32,848 nucleotides of DNA, taken from contig JAWQRN010000257.1 of NCBI GenBank assembly GCA_033557685.1, positions 1 through 32,848 of the forward strand. The letters run 5' to 3'. This document shows, piece by piece, positions 1 to 10,177 of this stretch; the first letter of the stretch is position 1; each line of letters begins with the position of its first letter. A program made the translations under genes and the position numbers. This DNA comes from Sperchopsis tessellata. Its lineage: Eukaryota > Arthropoda > Insecta > Coleoptera > Hydrophilidae. A model generated the notes under the pieces. The model was not told where the DNA came from. It ran no database searches and saw nothing but the letters and a program-made list of their open reading frames with translations.

Positions 1-136
1 TCTCCAGAGAGGCCGGCACCTATGAAAGTGACCGGTGAAACGACCTTCAATCCTTCTTTCTTCAACAAGTCCTCCAAGAATTTGTTAGTTATGTAAGGGA
101 AACATTCGAGATAATCACCCTTTTCCCAGGGGTAAT
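1..136 (-). CDS. Possible partial exon of a neighbouring gene (lipase-like?)
   Basis: Read on the - strand, about 45 codons are open up to the window edge. They include GDYLECFPY, TNKFLEDLLKKEGLKVVS and then FIGAGLSG. The frame is closed on the right by a TAA near 140, and a weak AG lies just before the GDY codons (about 119). The stretch looks protein-like, unlike the surrounding AT-rich sequence, and it has no stop or frameshift, unlike the TE relics. The layout 'Cys-Pro / helix / hydrophobic strand / G-x-G-x-S-G' loosely resembles the region before the nucleophile elbow of animal neutral lipases (usual V-H-L-I-G-x-S-L-G), but the usual GxSxG order is not kept. If it is lipase-like it may be a catalytically altered paralogue. 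The family is inference only; it could also be a clean fragment of an unrecognised repeat. Confidence 0.35.
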
Positions 137-186
137 TAATTTACGAGCAGCGATATGAACCCCGCGAACATTAATCACACCATGTT

Positions 187-212
187 ATATAATATATATA
201 TATATATATATA
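187..212. repeat. (AT)n microsatellite
   Basis: A run of alternating A and T, with one slip near its start, lies between the possible exon and the gag relic. Confidence 0.9.
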
Positions 213-389
213 CTACACGGATCCTGTTACTGGAGAGTCGCGAAGTGAAGGATATATGTTGAGGGCGAACTATCCTACTCAAAGCAAGAACATACTCCCC
301 CACCTTCAGACCATCAGCAAAAGTAAAGATGATGCCTGATCCTTTCTTGGATATACATACTCCTTCTTGAGCGCACACACACACTTCTT
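213..389. other. Unassigned stretch beside the gag relic
   Basis: On the - strand this reads open for about 60 codons, including FTFADGLKVGEYVLALS, and then runs into the AT repeat. I do not recognise it. It may be the continuation of the Gypsy element or unrelated flanking sequence into which that element was truncated. Confidence 0.3.
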
Positions 390-645
390 CTAGATTCGGT
401 TCTATTTTGTGTTTGCTTCTAAAACTTTCTTCAAATTTCTGTTCTATTATTATTTCAAATTAATTCAATGCTTCTGGAATTCTCTTCTAATTTATTTTCT
501 TAATTTCTAGAATTTTCATCAAGTTTCAGTTCTTTTAAAATTTCCTTCCAGTTTACTTTCTATATTGTCTTCACTTCTTCTAGCATGTTCTTTAACATTA
601 ACAAAATTTGATTCATGTTCTTCTGCTTTCTCTTGTGTCTGACAT
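390..645 (-). pseudogene. Gypsy copy A: N-terminal gag relic
   Basis: On the - strand an ATG at 645 begins a gag-like reading frame (MSDT, followed by Lys/Glu-rich helical sequence with Leu/Met heptads). The same start and the same downstream sequence recur at 21497 in copy B, so the two are copies of one Ty3/Gypsy family. Copy A breaks almost at once by frameshift: the MNMNQILLM-type helix seen in copy B is in another frame here. It carries several stops, and homology fades near 390, so protease and pol are absent. Gag of this family forms the particle that packages element RNA. This copy cannot code. Confidence 0.75.
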
Positions 646-789
646 TTTCTTAGTTGACCTAATTTCCGTTGGGTTTATCACACAGTTTTTTATTTGACAA
701 ACTATTTAATGTAGTCTTTTAATAATACTTTTTTTATGCTATTTTGTTGTATTTATTAAATATTTGTTAAACCCCTCACTTGACATCAT

Positions 790-1153
790 TGTTACGGTAT
801 CACAAATTACAATTCAAAAGTTTCAAAGTGTATTTATTTTTAAAGTGAGTAGTTTACTATAACACAACAATAAATTACAGCATTTATCACAGCAATAGAT
901 TACAGAATTAATATCAAGTATATTAATTCTCTGAATAATGGCGTAGATTTCTGGTATAACTTTGTTAAAGAACTAACTTCGCCACGACGTCCTCAGCTTA
1001 TATATGCTACAAAAATTCCTCCTGGCAATATTGTGGCGGCTCTAGGCCATTCGAGTTAGCGAGAATCTCAACTTTATTTGAAATGCGAGTGTGGATTCAC
1101 ATATCCTAGTGTTGCGCTCAGTGGTGCAAAGATTCAGTAGTAGTTTCGTAACA
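790..1153 (-). mobile_element. Gypsy copy A: 5' LTR
   Basis: The 364-bp block begins TGTTAC and ends GTAACA, a perfect 6-bp terminal inversion typical of Ty3/Gypsy LTRs. It lies just upstream, in - strand terms, of the gag start at 645. Internal blocks (TAGTTTACTA, TAAATTACAGCA, GTATATTAATTC, the CTCAGTGG-x-AGATTCAG region) match the LTRs of copy B at 18309-18893 and 21569-21895. No second LTR of copy A is in the window, so the element is truncated on its 3' side. Confidence 0.75.
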
Positions 1154-1392
1154 TTATGTTTGTTTTGTTACTTTTGTAAGCTGTTAGTATTGATTTGTTA
1201 TTTTCAATTTCTTCTATGTTTGCTATAATATGTCTGTTGGTATATTTTTATTGTTATATATTTAGTTGCACATTTTGTAATGTAATTGTATTGAATGGAT
1301 GTATCAGAAATATTTTCAGTCCAACTTTCGCTACAGTTTGTCTGTTTGTTCATATTGTTGTTGTTGTAAGATAATAAGGCATTGCAGATATT
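1154..1392. other. No gene seen
   Basis: AT-rich sequence between the Gypsy LTR and the pogo relic. It may contain the lost N-terminal coding part of the pogo element, but I cannot read it. No promoter or RNA gene is visible. Confidence 0.4.
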
Positions 1393-2094
1393 TAGATATT
1401 TTAAGAAAAATGCCAAAGAAAAAATGTGTTATGAGATCGGGAATCACTCGTTGGCCAGAAATGGAAAATCATGTAGCAGAATGGGTATTCAACCAAACGC
1501 AGAATGGGTATGGTTACATCGTCACAAGAAATATTATTAGAGCGTATACATTAAAATGGTAAAGATTAAATCTAAAACAAAATAGTGAATTTAAAGCAAA
1601 CTCAAGATGGTGCACCTCTATCATGCTCAAAAAATATCTGGAAATATTTCATTTTCATGAAAAGGGATGAATGGAAGAAAATGGTATAAACTTATGAATA
1701 AATAATGAATGGATCAGGCGACCTGGCAATGTGTTTAAAAATTGCATTGTATTTGTCTGGGATATGTTTTGCAGTCATTTAACTGAACAGCTTGAACAAG
1801 CCTTTTAAAGATCATATGCGCGAAGAGTGGAATAATTGAATGTTGACCAGTCAAAAATCTCTTACAATGCTGTGCGATTTCGAGGTCAACCCATGGGCTA
1901 AAAAAAGTAGGGAAAAAATATCAAAAAGTGCGGTATCTCTAATACTATGGATGGTATGGAAGCTGATACGTTATGTGACACTGAGGACAACAAAAATAAT
2001 TCATTAAACTCTGAGGTTGATCAGTATGAGTATGAGAATTTAGACAATGAAATACTTGATGAATTTCATACATTAGATGACGAAGAATATTAGG
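1393..2094 (+). pseudogene. Pogo/Tigger-type transposase relic
   Basis: Three parts of a pogo-superfamily transposase are readable in order on the + strand. First, near 1410-1660, is the CENP-B / Tc5-type helix-turn-helix (MPKKKCVMRSGITRWPEME, VAEWVFNQTQNGY, then ANSRWC). Second, near 1710-1850, is the end of the DDE_1 domain (WIRRPGNVFKN, SHLTEQLEQAF, then EEWNN). Third, near 1920-2094, is the acidic tail (KKCGISNTMDGMEAD, then Asp/Glu-rich to the stop). Most of the catalytic domain between the first two blocks is missing, as is the segment between EQAF and EEWN, so this is an internally deleted dead copy. Frameshifts and stops separate the blocks. The family normally binds its terminal repeats through the HTH and cuts with a DDD/E triad. 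Confidence 0.85.
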
Positions 2095-2349
2095 AACACA
2101 TCTACCTAAATAAAATATATTGTTTAAGTAAAATGTACATTTTATGTATATTTTTAATATTATAGAAAATGTAAGTTTATTATATTTTTTAACTAAAGAC
2201 CGGAATTCTACTATATATGGATATAGGTGTATAATTAAATATTTATCCGAGAAACCAAGTTCTCTCTTTTATATCTGGTGTATAAGAAGACCTCTGATTT
2301 TTAGGTGTGTTTTGTGATTTTTAAAGATTGTTTTACGCACCAGTATATA

Positions 2350-3667
2350 CAGTACAGCAAAAAAGTTATGGAACCACCAATACTCTACTTGATTAATGGC
2401 AATTAAATAAAACTTTTATAAAATAAATTTATAATTTATTATTACAATTTTGTTGCAAAATTGTTGGTAATTAAATTTATAAATAAAAACAAGAAGTAAG
2501 TTAGTTTTAAATAACATAATAAGCAAATAAAAAATAAGGAACATGTGAAAAACTTAATAAAGTAGTAATTTTTAAGGCTGTATAGACATTTAAATATGCT
2601 GCTAGAAGACATTAATTTCTACAATAGAAATAAAATTCAATCAACAATTACACACAAGGTGAATACAAAAAAAATTTGTACCAACGCTATGGTATGAGCA
2701 AATCTGTTGTTTCAAGACGAGGAGGAGTAAAGAAGATCAGAGTTTATCTGCCCTTCAAATTCAACAACACTTGGGCATTCGAAATTTAAGCACTAGAAAA
2801 ATTCAAAGATATCTCATCGAGAGGAGCCTTTTTGGCAGAAGACCAGCTAAGAGAACAGTCGATGAGCTCGTTTTGAATTTGCTAGGAATCATGTCGGTTG
2901 GGAACCAGAGAGATGGTATAATATTCTCTTCATCGACAAAACTAAAGTTAATATGGCAAATAGCAATGTGATATTGTTTATTCGACGACCTAAGAACAAA
3001 AAATTTCATCCTATATAGACTTTGAAGCATCATGGATATTGTATCCAGGTTTGGTGCTGTCTTTCATTTTGGAATGGGTCCATTAAAATATATCAAGTCA
3101 ACAATGACAGGCACTATATATAAGGACATTTTAGAAATTGTGATGTTGTAATATGCTGAAAAGGAGATGCCACTTAGATGGATTTTTCAGCAAGATAACA
3201 TACCAGCAGCAAATTTAGAGAGCAAAAATATTCAAATTTTAAAATGGTCTTCTCCATCACTGGACCTAAACCCGATTGAGGATATGTAAAATGTCATCCA
3301 AAATTTTAAAAAATAAGGATGAATTTCACAAGAAGTAATTGACTAATATAGCCATTCAATGCTTCACAGATGCACTGAAGACATTCGCTAAAATGGCTAT
3401 GCTATTAACAGAACATTTTTTTTTCACCAATTTTTGTGAAAATTAATTCTGTTCCTTAAATTTTGTCACATTAACTAATTACTAAATTTAATAAATATTT
3501 TCATATTCTCAGCAAAATAAATTTTTTTTTTCAATTGCCCATAATGAACTTAAAATCTAGTAAATAATTGGATGTTATATATATTTTCAATAATAGAAAA
3601 CAAAATATGACACAATGAATATACAGACATGAATATGTATTGGTTCCTTAATTTTTATACGGTAGTG
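2350..3667 (+). mobile_element. Tc1-like DNA transposon with both ends
   Basis: The 1318-bp length is typical of Tc1 elements. The left end CAGTACAGC...GTTATGGAACC and the inverted right end CACTACCGT...TTAAGGAACC are terminal inverted repeats, each flanked by TA (2348-2349 and 3668-3669), the Tc1/mariner target. Partial similarity continues inward (TACTTGATT / TTACTAGATT and ATGGCAATT / ATGGGCAATTG), which suggests long terminal repeats broken by indels. The transposase inside is degenerate. A near-identical terminus lies at 32507. Confidence 0.88.
2680..3410 (+). pseudogene. Tc1-like transposase pseudogene
   Basis: The + strand keeps recognisable Tc1 transposase blocks in changing frames. 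These are YQRYGMSKSVVSR (first HTH, about 2680), LGIRNLSTRKIQRYLIERS and GRRPAKR (second HTH, about 2770-2850), FIRRPKNKKFHP and HHGYCIQVWCC (RNase-H core, 2975-3060), QQDN (second catalytic Asp, about 3190), SPSLDLNPIEDM (C-terminal DDE motif, about 3255-3290), and SMLHRCTEDIR with NGYAI at the end. Multiple stops and frameshifts are visible, for example within the first HTH and after NPIEDM. The family performs cut-and-paste transposition into TA sites with a DD34E/D triad. The enzyme here is dead. Confidence 0.88.
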
Positions 3668-4240
3668 TATATATATTTAGTTTGAAATGTTTTGGCAAAA
3701 AAAATGTTTTTCATCAGAGTTAATATTAGCCATACATTTTTTTGTAATAAGTTTAAGAAAATGTTTTAAGTTTATGTAGTTTTTAAACTTAAACAATGTA
3801 CTTTTTATTTCAATATATATTCAATAACCCAAACGATATTTTTTATAACCCAGTGGGTGGGAATTGATTAATTCTAAATCACATAACCTGCAAAAAGTGC
3901 AATATGCTTTTTGATTTTAGTTAAACCTATACATTTTGATTATTTATCAAAATGTTTGCTAAATTTAAAGTTTTTAACAATTTTGAAACAATAGCAATTT
4001 TAACAAAAATTTCATTACGTTATGATAAAGAAATGTTAGAAAATCATATTGCGTATTATGAAAAGTATTTTTGGTACTAAACGGATTAAGTAGGAATATG
4101 CTATTAAAACACCTTTCAAAATTTGACTAAAATTTCTCATGTAGGTACATAAAAATGTAGCCTAAAATGAAATTAATGTCTATGTCTAAGCTAATTTAAA
4201 ACAAGAAACAATTTGGATGTGTTATGTATAAAGGTTCATT
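3668..4240. other. AT-rich spacer, nothing recognised
   Basis: Very AT-rich, with homopolymer runs and no open frame of note. I see no TE motif in it. Confidence 0.5.
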
Positions 4241-5330
4241 TTTTATAAAGTAAAAAGGCTTAAAAGCAGAATGATAACAGTGTTGTCGAAAAACGGTGGT
4301 ACACAAGTAAGAGAGAAATGGAAGTGAACGCTATATTTATCCTTATTTAGCTTGTGTGGAAGAGCGTTGTAATCCATGTTAAAAAGCATACGTTTTTTGG
4401 TCCGTATATGATTCTGTTGATATTTAGAACAGAGATAGACAATAAGGTATCGTGAAATATTGTTGCGCACGGCGTATGAAAAATGCTTCTCCGGGTCTAG
4501 AATTGCGGTACGTTATGGTAGATCTGTATGTGTTAGCAAAGGTAAGAACAAGGTGGAAAGAGCATTTAACAGCGTGGCAATGTAGACACAACACAAGGAC
4601 ACGCCATATTGAATTGAATCAGTCGCTGTTAATTTTGGTCGGAAGTAAAGTTCCGTACCCGGTTTCTTTTTCCGTGTATAGAAAAAAAATATAATTAATA
4701 ATCGGTTAGTTAACATATTATTAGTTGCGATATAAACAATGTTAGTGGAACAAACTATTTGCGTGTGTGTGCCGGGGTAACTATATGTGAGAAGTGTGTA
4801 CAGAAGATAATCGATTTGTCAACGCGAGGTTTAGATTACAATTTTCGGTACACACTAATTGACCCAAGGTGCGTACTATAGGTAAAGTATAAATATAGCA
4901 TGTTTGGTGTCTTTTTACTCGTCTATTTGAGTAGAATATTGTTTCAAAGCTGTTTTTGTTTCTTGTTTATATGATGCGAGAGGTTAGAATAAATTTAAAA
5001 TCACAAGTGGCTCTTCACCCTTTCGCGTAGATGAGGTTGATCAAATGAATGGCTCCCTTCTTCCGATGCTGTACGCGGTTATTCTGTAACGTGTGCCCTG
5101 GTTAGATAACCATTTGATTATACACGAGATATGGCAACGAATGTAATGTCATTTTTGGTAGTTGCGATCGAATTTTACATTCTCGCGTTATAGCAGTTGG
5201 ATACTTGTACTGATTAAACTGTTCGCGATTGTTTGATCGTATTTTTGTGTATAATATGACGATGGTTCCGTAATACCTTTTTAAATACATTATTATCTCG
5301 AGCAGGTGACTGGCCCTAAATCGCTGGCTC
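4241..5330 (+). promoter_or_regulatory. Upstream region / 5' UTR of the p66 gene (inferred)
   Basis: This kilobase just before the p66 start codon is visibly richer in CpG (GCGCACGGCG, CTCCGGG, CGGTACGTT, GTACGCGG) than the flanking DNA, as expected of a conserved promoter and 5' UTR rather than old repeat. An initiator-like TCAGTC lies at 4619-4624 and a TATA-like TATAAATA at 4888-4895. Neither has convincing partner elements, so the start site cannot be set. No TE homology was seen. Confidence 0.4.
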
Positions 5331-5377
5331 ATGGAGAAGATGGACGTTGATGAAGCTGTCGTAGATTTGAGTGTTAG
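5331..5377 (+). CDS. simj: p66/GATAD2 (simjang) coding exon 1
   Basis: The ATG at 5331 starts MEKMDVDEAVVDLSV, followed by a phase-2 leftover AG and a good donor GTATGT at 5378. Its frame and phase fit exon 2 at 17421 exactly: AG plus C gives Ser. Short acidic starts with a '(V)VDLS/M' block are in keeping with the N-termini of p66-type NuRD subunits, where CR1 comes later. I chose this ATG because it is the first Met in the frame and the exon is the only candidate in the CpG-rich region that splices in frame to exon 2. The exon is too short to identify alone; the call rests on the joined product. An untranslated first exon upstream is possible. Confidence 0.72.
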
Positions 5378-6775
5378 GTATGTATATTTTTTAGATAATT
5401 TATATCTTTGTTAACCTTGATCATACGCTTGTGATGTTCGATCATTTTTACTTGAATGTTAATTTGATGCTGAAGGATGACGGTAACCAGCCGAGAACGA
5501 AATGTAAAGATAGTGCAACATTTTAAAATATAATTGTCAAATACTTGAGATTGTATAACTGCGGGATATAATGACACAATATTATGTTAGTGTCAATTTC
5601 CGAGATATAGGATATCTCTCATGAGCTGAACTATTTTTACTGATTAATATTTCTGTTATTACAAATTAAAGCATAAAATGAATTTGTAGGTACACCATTT
5701 GATTCCATATACCTACGTTACGTCCTGGTTTTAATATGTAGTAAATTCACTATTGTTTAGGTAGGTATACGGTCGAAAAAGTTGTATTTCACGTGATATT
5801 ATAAACGCATATAGGTATCCATAATATATTTCCATATTTAAGCCTGCACAACCAAAAGCATAATGTTAAATTAATAGGGAATGCCAATGTAAACTTAAAA
5901 TTCTGCAAACTTTGGGCCCTCTAATTATTTTAAAGCAAAATGATATAGATATCATTTGTTAGGCATTAAACCTAGTAAGTTATTTACTTTTTTCATTTAT
6001 AGATTCAGTTTTGAGAAAAATGAAAACTATTATGGAATGTAAAAGCAATTTTAGCTGTCAAATTCAAAGCATATTTAATTCTCAAGTTACATGGCATTAA
6101 ATGTTTAAAATAAACTAAATGGTAGGTATTACTGCATTGAGAACCTTTGAAAACCACAAATATTAATTAATGAAATTTTGTACGTAAGATTATGCACAGT
6201 TTATTAGATAAAAATGTCTTTAAATTGATCAATTGATTTAACTTGCCACAAGTTAGAAAAATTAATATTTTCCTTAACTTTATTTATTCTCATTTTTATA
6301 TTGATAGGCTTATATAAAAAATAATATATAAAATCAATATGTAAAAAAAACTAATAATAGGCCTATTAGATCAAGCCAATAGATATCAGTTCTATATATG
6401 AAGACAAACAAACATGTCACAACCTAAGCCTGGCCACAACTGATCATTTTTATGTTGAAACATGTATCTGTTTAGCAAAGTATTTATTTCATGTTTGAAC
6501 AAGAAAACTCTTCAATTCATCTTGTAACCAGTAACTAGTCGGTCAGCTTGTGCTAACTTTGATTGTTTTACTTTTAGTGTAATAAATTCAAATTTAATAT
6601 TATTAATAAACCTACTATAAGTGATACTTGTTTTGTGTGCTACAATTTTTGTGTTCTTCAACAATTTTTGAATATTTTAATAAATTATTTTCTAATTTAA
6701 TTACCGAAATTGAATTAATCAAGATGAATGTATCTAAAAAATATATTGCTTCAATTCGTTCATGTTAAAAAGGCA
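5378..6775. other. Intron 1, proximal part: no repeat or gene recognised
   Basis: AT-rich intronic sequence. Short open frames occur by chance. I see no transposon motif, RNA gene or conserved block. Confidence 0.5.
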
Positions 6776-8575
6776 GTAAAGTTCAACAAGTTTGCTTGGT
6801 ACAAGATATGTTCTAATTGTTGTTTAAAATTACCTAAAATAGATAGTAAGAAGAGAGATGTAGCAATTTTAAATGATTCAGATTCAAAAAATTGATTGTA
6901 ACTTTAAGAAAAGTGTTAGTGGTTGAATCTGAAGAATCAGAAAGAATCAATTAAATCTGATGAGACTGAAATAATAGCTCAGCTTAAATCTAAATTTAAA
7001 TCTTCATAAAAGAATAGTGAAATAATTGAGATTTTGACAGTATTACTGCAAAGCTGGTCTATTCATAAAGTTCGGTACAAAAAAAGATATATGGTTAGAA
7101 AAGTAAAAAAACTGGTAAAAGAAAAAGGTATTCTCTCTACATATAATCATCATCCAGGAAAAACTATAGCTAACAATATAGTAAAACTTGTCAAAATGTT
7201 TTACATGATGATAGTGTAAGTAGATGCATGCCTGGTAAGAAAGACTGTAAGTCAATCATTGAAGATGGTGTGAAGTTTTGAGTGCAGAAGCAACTACTAG
7301 TGAGCAATTTGAAAGAGAGTTATTAATTATTTAAAGAAAAGAATCCAGTAAAAAGATTGGTATCTCTAAATTCTGTGAGTTCAGACCTAAAATCATTATC
7401 CTTGCAGGTGCCAGTGGAAATCATAATGTTTTTGCTATACATCAAAATGCTAAAGTTATGATCATTGGATGTAAATTTAAAGAATTGAAAATTGGAACAG
7501 AATACGACCTTTCCACTTATAACCATTGCATTTAAAAACTTATTTGCAATCTATCTTTGCCCAAGTGTTTTGAATTACAATGTGAAAACTGCCCAGAAAC
7601 TTCAAGTTTAAAAGAAATCGTACAGAATAAATATAATGATAATGGAATAGATGAAATTGTATATAAACAATGGATAACTACAGACAGATTGACACTGGAA
7701 ACTGGTTAAATCAAGCGATGAGTTTTTATTAGAATTATTACTTGTAATTCTTCTGTCTCATTCTTTCATTGCCAAGGAACAGGCAAAATTTGAAGATGAT
7801 CTGAAAACCCAACTAAGTGAAAATGAATTCATAGTGGTCTGTGACTTTGCTGAGAATTATTCATCCATTTTACAGTATGAAATCCAAGGATTTCAATAAT
7901 TTATAGACCACCATTCACCCTATAGTTGTTTATTACAAGCATGAATACAAAATTCAACACAATTGTATTACAGTCATTTCAGAATGCCTCCAACATGATA
8001 CAGTTGCTGTACATTTGTTTCAAAAACACCTCATGAAATATGGATGTGCGGCATAATAAAAAAACAAAAAAAAAATTCATTAATCTATGTCACCATAAAG
8101 AGTTTCAAATTCCTGCTGAATGGCATTTCTTTGTCACATCACAAGGCAATGGTCCATGTGATGGAGTAGTCGGTACAGTCAAATGACTAGCTTCAAAACC
8201 TAGTTTACAAAAACCTTACAGCGACCAAATGCTCATTTCTTTTCAACTTTACGAATGGAGTAGACACAATATTCCAACATGTCATTTTATTTATTTTATA
8301 TCAGCAGACCACAAAGAAGAAGAAAAAATATTAGAAGATATATTTTCCATTACAATGCATACCAGTAAATTCAACACAGTTAAAAAGTAAAACAACTTTG
8401 ACAAAATTACTAGAACAGAAGATGATGTGGAACTCGAATATTTAAATGGATTTGAAGCATGTACATATGATGACAACTTGTATGTGGCTTGTCTCTTAAA
8501 CACTTGTGAAGACATAGATGAAGTCCAGATAAATTATTTGCAACCATGTGGACCTTCTCCCTCCTTTACTTTTCC
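6776..8575 (+). pseudogene. Relic of an uncharacterised, probably transposon-encoded protein family
   Basis: On the + strand about 550 codons of one ancestral protein can be followed through frameshifts and stops. The blocks, in order, are: a Cys pair (CSNCC) and Lys/Ser-rich linker near 6810-6990; LTVLLQSWSIHKVR then VRKVKKLVKEKGILST and PGKTIANN, helical and HTH-like, 7034-7180; SRCMPGKKDC near 7210; GASGNHNVFAIHQNAK near 7408-7455; NGIDEIVYKQW near 7640; EFIVVCDFAENYSSIL at 7825-7872; ISECLQHDTVAVHLFQKHL near 7977-8030; CHHKEFQIPAEWHFF and GNGPCDGVVGTVK near 8089-8185; then a tail with DDNLYVACLLN at 8470. From memory, near relatives occur in many copies in aphid, cnidarian and other invertebrate genomes, annotated only as uncharacterised proteins. 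Multicopy spread suggests a TE. CDFAENY may be the first strand of an RNase-H-like fold (inference). Confidence 0.7.
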
Positions 8576-9014
8576 ATCAAGTGCCTTCATACACACATCG
8601 CATTTCGCTATAAAGTTGTCGCGTTATATTAATTGTTGTGTTAAGTGAATTCTTCCTTATTCCTGATCTAATTCCGCCCTGAACCCTAAAAGCCATTCTA
8701 TCCTAGAATAACCACGCCAGCAGCTACCAGAGGAAACACAACAACAAGGTATTAATTATTAACTGCTATTGAAGGAATAACTCACCCGCTCACGCTACAA
8801 GTTTTTATTCTTATATTCCTAAATTAGATTATATCTAATATTTAGTACAAAAACCGTATACAACAAGTTTAAAAAAAAAATTTAAAATTTAATATAACAA
8901 ATTATGTCAGGCGCCTGTCAATATTCTGCTGTCGATGATAGAAAAAAGTGGTTATGGAAAAAGTCCACATAAGTTAAGAGGCTCATGTGAGATGCCATCC
9001 ATACCAATAGGTAT
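8576..9014. other. Unassigned AT-rich stretch
   Basis: Follows the end of the preceding relic. It contains a somewhat C-rich block near 8660-8800 and an A-run near 8870. No family recognised. Confidence 0.4.
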
Positions 9015-9415
9015 TTGCATGCATTGTCACATCATCATCTCTATAAAAAAATGTCATTTCTCTCATATAACGAGCTTTTAAGTGATGATACACAACTCTA
9101 CTTTCTACAGGAGTTGCGTACAGTCACTGATGCCTTTTTATCCAACGTATATAATTTGTCAGATATCAAACGGTTAATAAGATTTTCAGGAATCGATGGG
9201 CAAAAATGCCTGCATACGAAGAAAATTTTACCAAAACGGTATTCTTCAGAATTCAAAAGACATCACAAGTTCTTCCTTCTTCAAAAGATGTCATCCCGTT
9301 GCAAATTGAAGGAGTTTTTAAGTTCTCTTGTTCCTTTGGCAATGTATCAATCGAAGAACTAATCGAACGATTGCTACTCGTTTAAAGGAACCCGAACGCC
9401 GTCCTCGCCTTGGTA
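9015..9415 (+). pseudogene. Penelope-like element fragment (RT end and GIY-YIG start)
   Basis: On the + strand, ELRTVTDAFLSNVYNLSDI (near 9111-9170) matches the helical end of Penelope-like reverse transcriptases. In another frame, PSSKDVIPLQIEGVFKFSC followed by FGNV (about 9280-9345) matches the start of the linked endonuclease, where the family has 'GVYRIPC-CG-VYIG'. The frame then shifts again to ATRLKEPERRPRLG (9373-9414), the helix after the GIY-YIG motif. The YIG part is altered (VSIEE), and the rest of the nuclease is missing. Penelope elements use this nuclease for target cleavage and the RT for copying. This copy is truncated on both sides and frameshifted. Confidence 0.75.
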
Positions 9416-9494
9416 ATATTAAATTTTAATTGTGTTCAGAGGTACTAAAGTCTTAGCTGCCTTCTTAGTTTCTCAGAAAATTAAGAGAAGTCAC

Positions 9495-10177
9495 GATTTT
9501 GCTTGTCAGGCAATAATTTTAGGTGTACTTGTTAGAAATTTATATTGGCTTCAATTTTAGTCATGTTTCATGTAGGACCTTCCTCTAGTATTTAGGCAAT
9601 TACATTTTTTTCCAAACGCTTCTGTTAAATTATTTTGGAAATTTGCGATTTTTTCGAATTACTCACTAGCCTGATAGTTTGTTAGAGAATAATTTTAGGT
9701 GTGCTTGTTAGGATTATATATTGGTTTCCATTTGAGCCTTGTCTTATCTTGGAACCTGCCCTAGTTTATGAGCAATCACATTTTTTCTGAACGGAGCTGT
9801 TAAATTATTTTTGAAATTTGCGAATTATCCACTAGTCTGACGGCTCGTCAGGCAATAATTTTAGGTGTGTGAAATGTATATAGGCTTCAATATTAGTCAT
9901 GTTGCATTTTGGAACCTCCTAATTTTTTAGCTATTACATTTTTTCCGAACGCATCTGTTAAAATGTTTTCGAAATTTTCGATGTTTTTCGAATTATCCAC
10001 TAGCCTGACAATAATTTTAGGTGTGCTTGTTTGGATTTTATATTGGCTTCCATTTTTGTCATATTTTTTCTTGGAAACTACTCTGGTTTTTGAGCAATTA
10101 AGTTTTTTCCAAACATAATTGTTAATTTTTTTTTACTAATTTGTGACCTTTTTGTTATTGACTAGTGTGCTAGACAC
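9495..10177. repeat. Four diverged tandem units of about 156-176 bp
   Basis: The block AATAATTTTAGGTGT recurs at 9512, 9688, 9854 and 10010, so the spacings are 176, 166 and 156 bp. Each unit then carries the same order of landmarks: TATTGGCTTC or its variants, a GTCATGTT/TTGGAACC region, GCAATTACATTTTTTCC or variants, a TGTTAAATTATTTT-like block and CACTAGCCTGA. The last unit decays toward 10177. The open frame at 9909-10118 lies wholly inside the array and is not a gene. The array starts shortly after the Penelope fragment ends, but I cannot show that it belongs to that element. Confidence 0.85.

Noticed and set aside
4452..4694. 80-codon + strand frame upstream of the p66 start
   Set aside because: No recognisable motif, starts within CpG-rich upstream sequence, and has an equally long antisense shadow; more likely 5' UTR or promoter than coding.
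4888..4895. TATA-box candidate TATAAATA
   Set aside because: No convincing initiator about 30 bp downstream; such words are frequent in AT-rich DNA.
5374..5577. 67-codon - strand frame overlapping exon 1
   Set aside because: Starts inside intron 1, ends just over the exon 1 boundary, and has no motif; chance frame.
9909..10118. 69-codon open frame on the + strand
   Set aside because: Lies entirely inside the four-unit tandem array; it is low-complexity, Phe-rich and has no counterpart frame in the other units.
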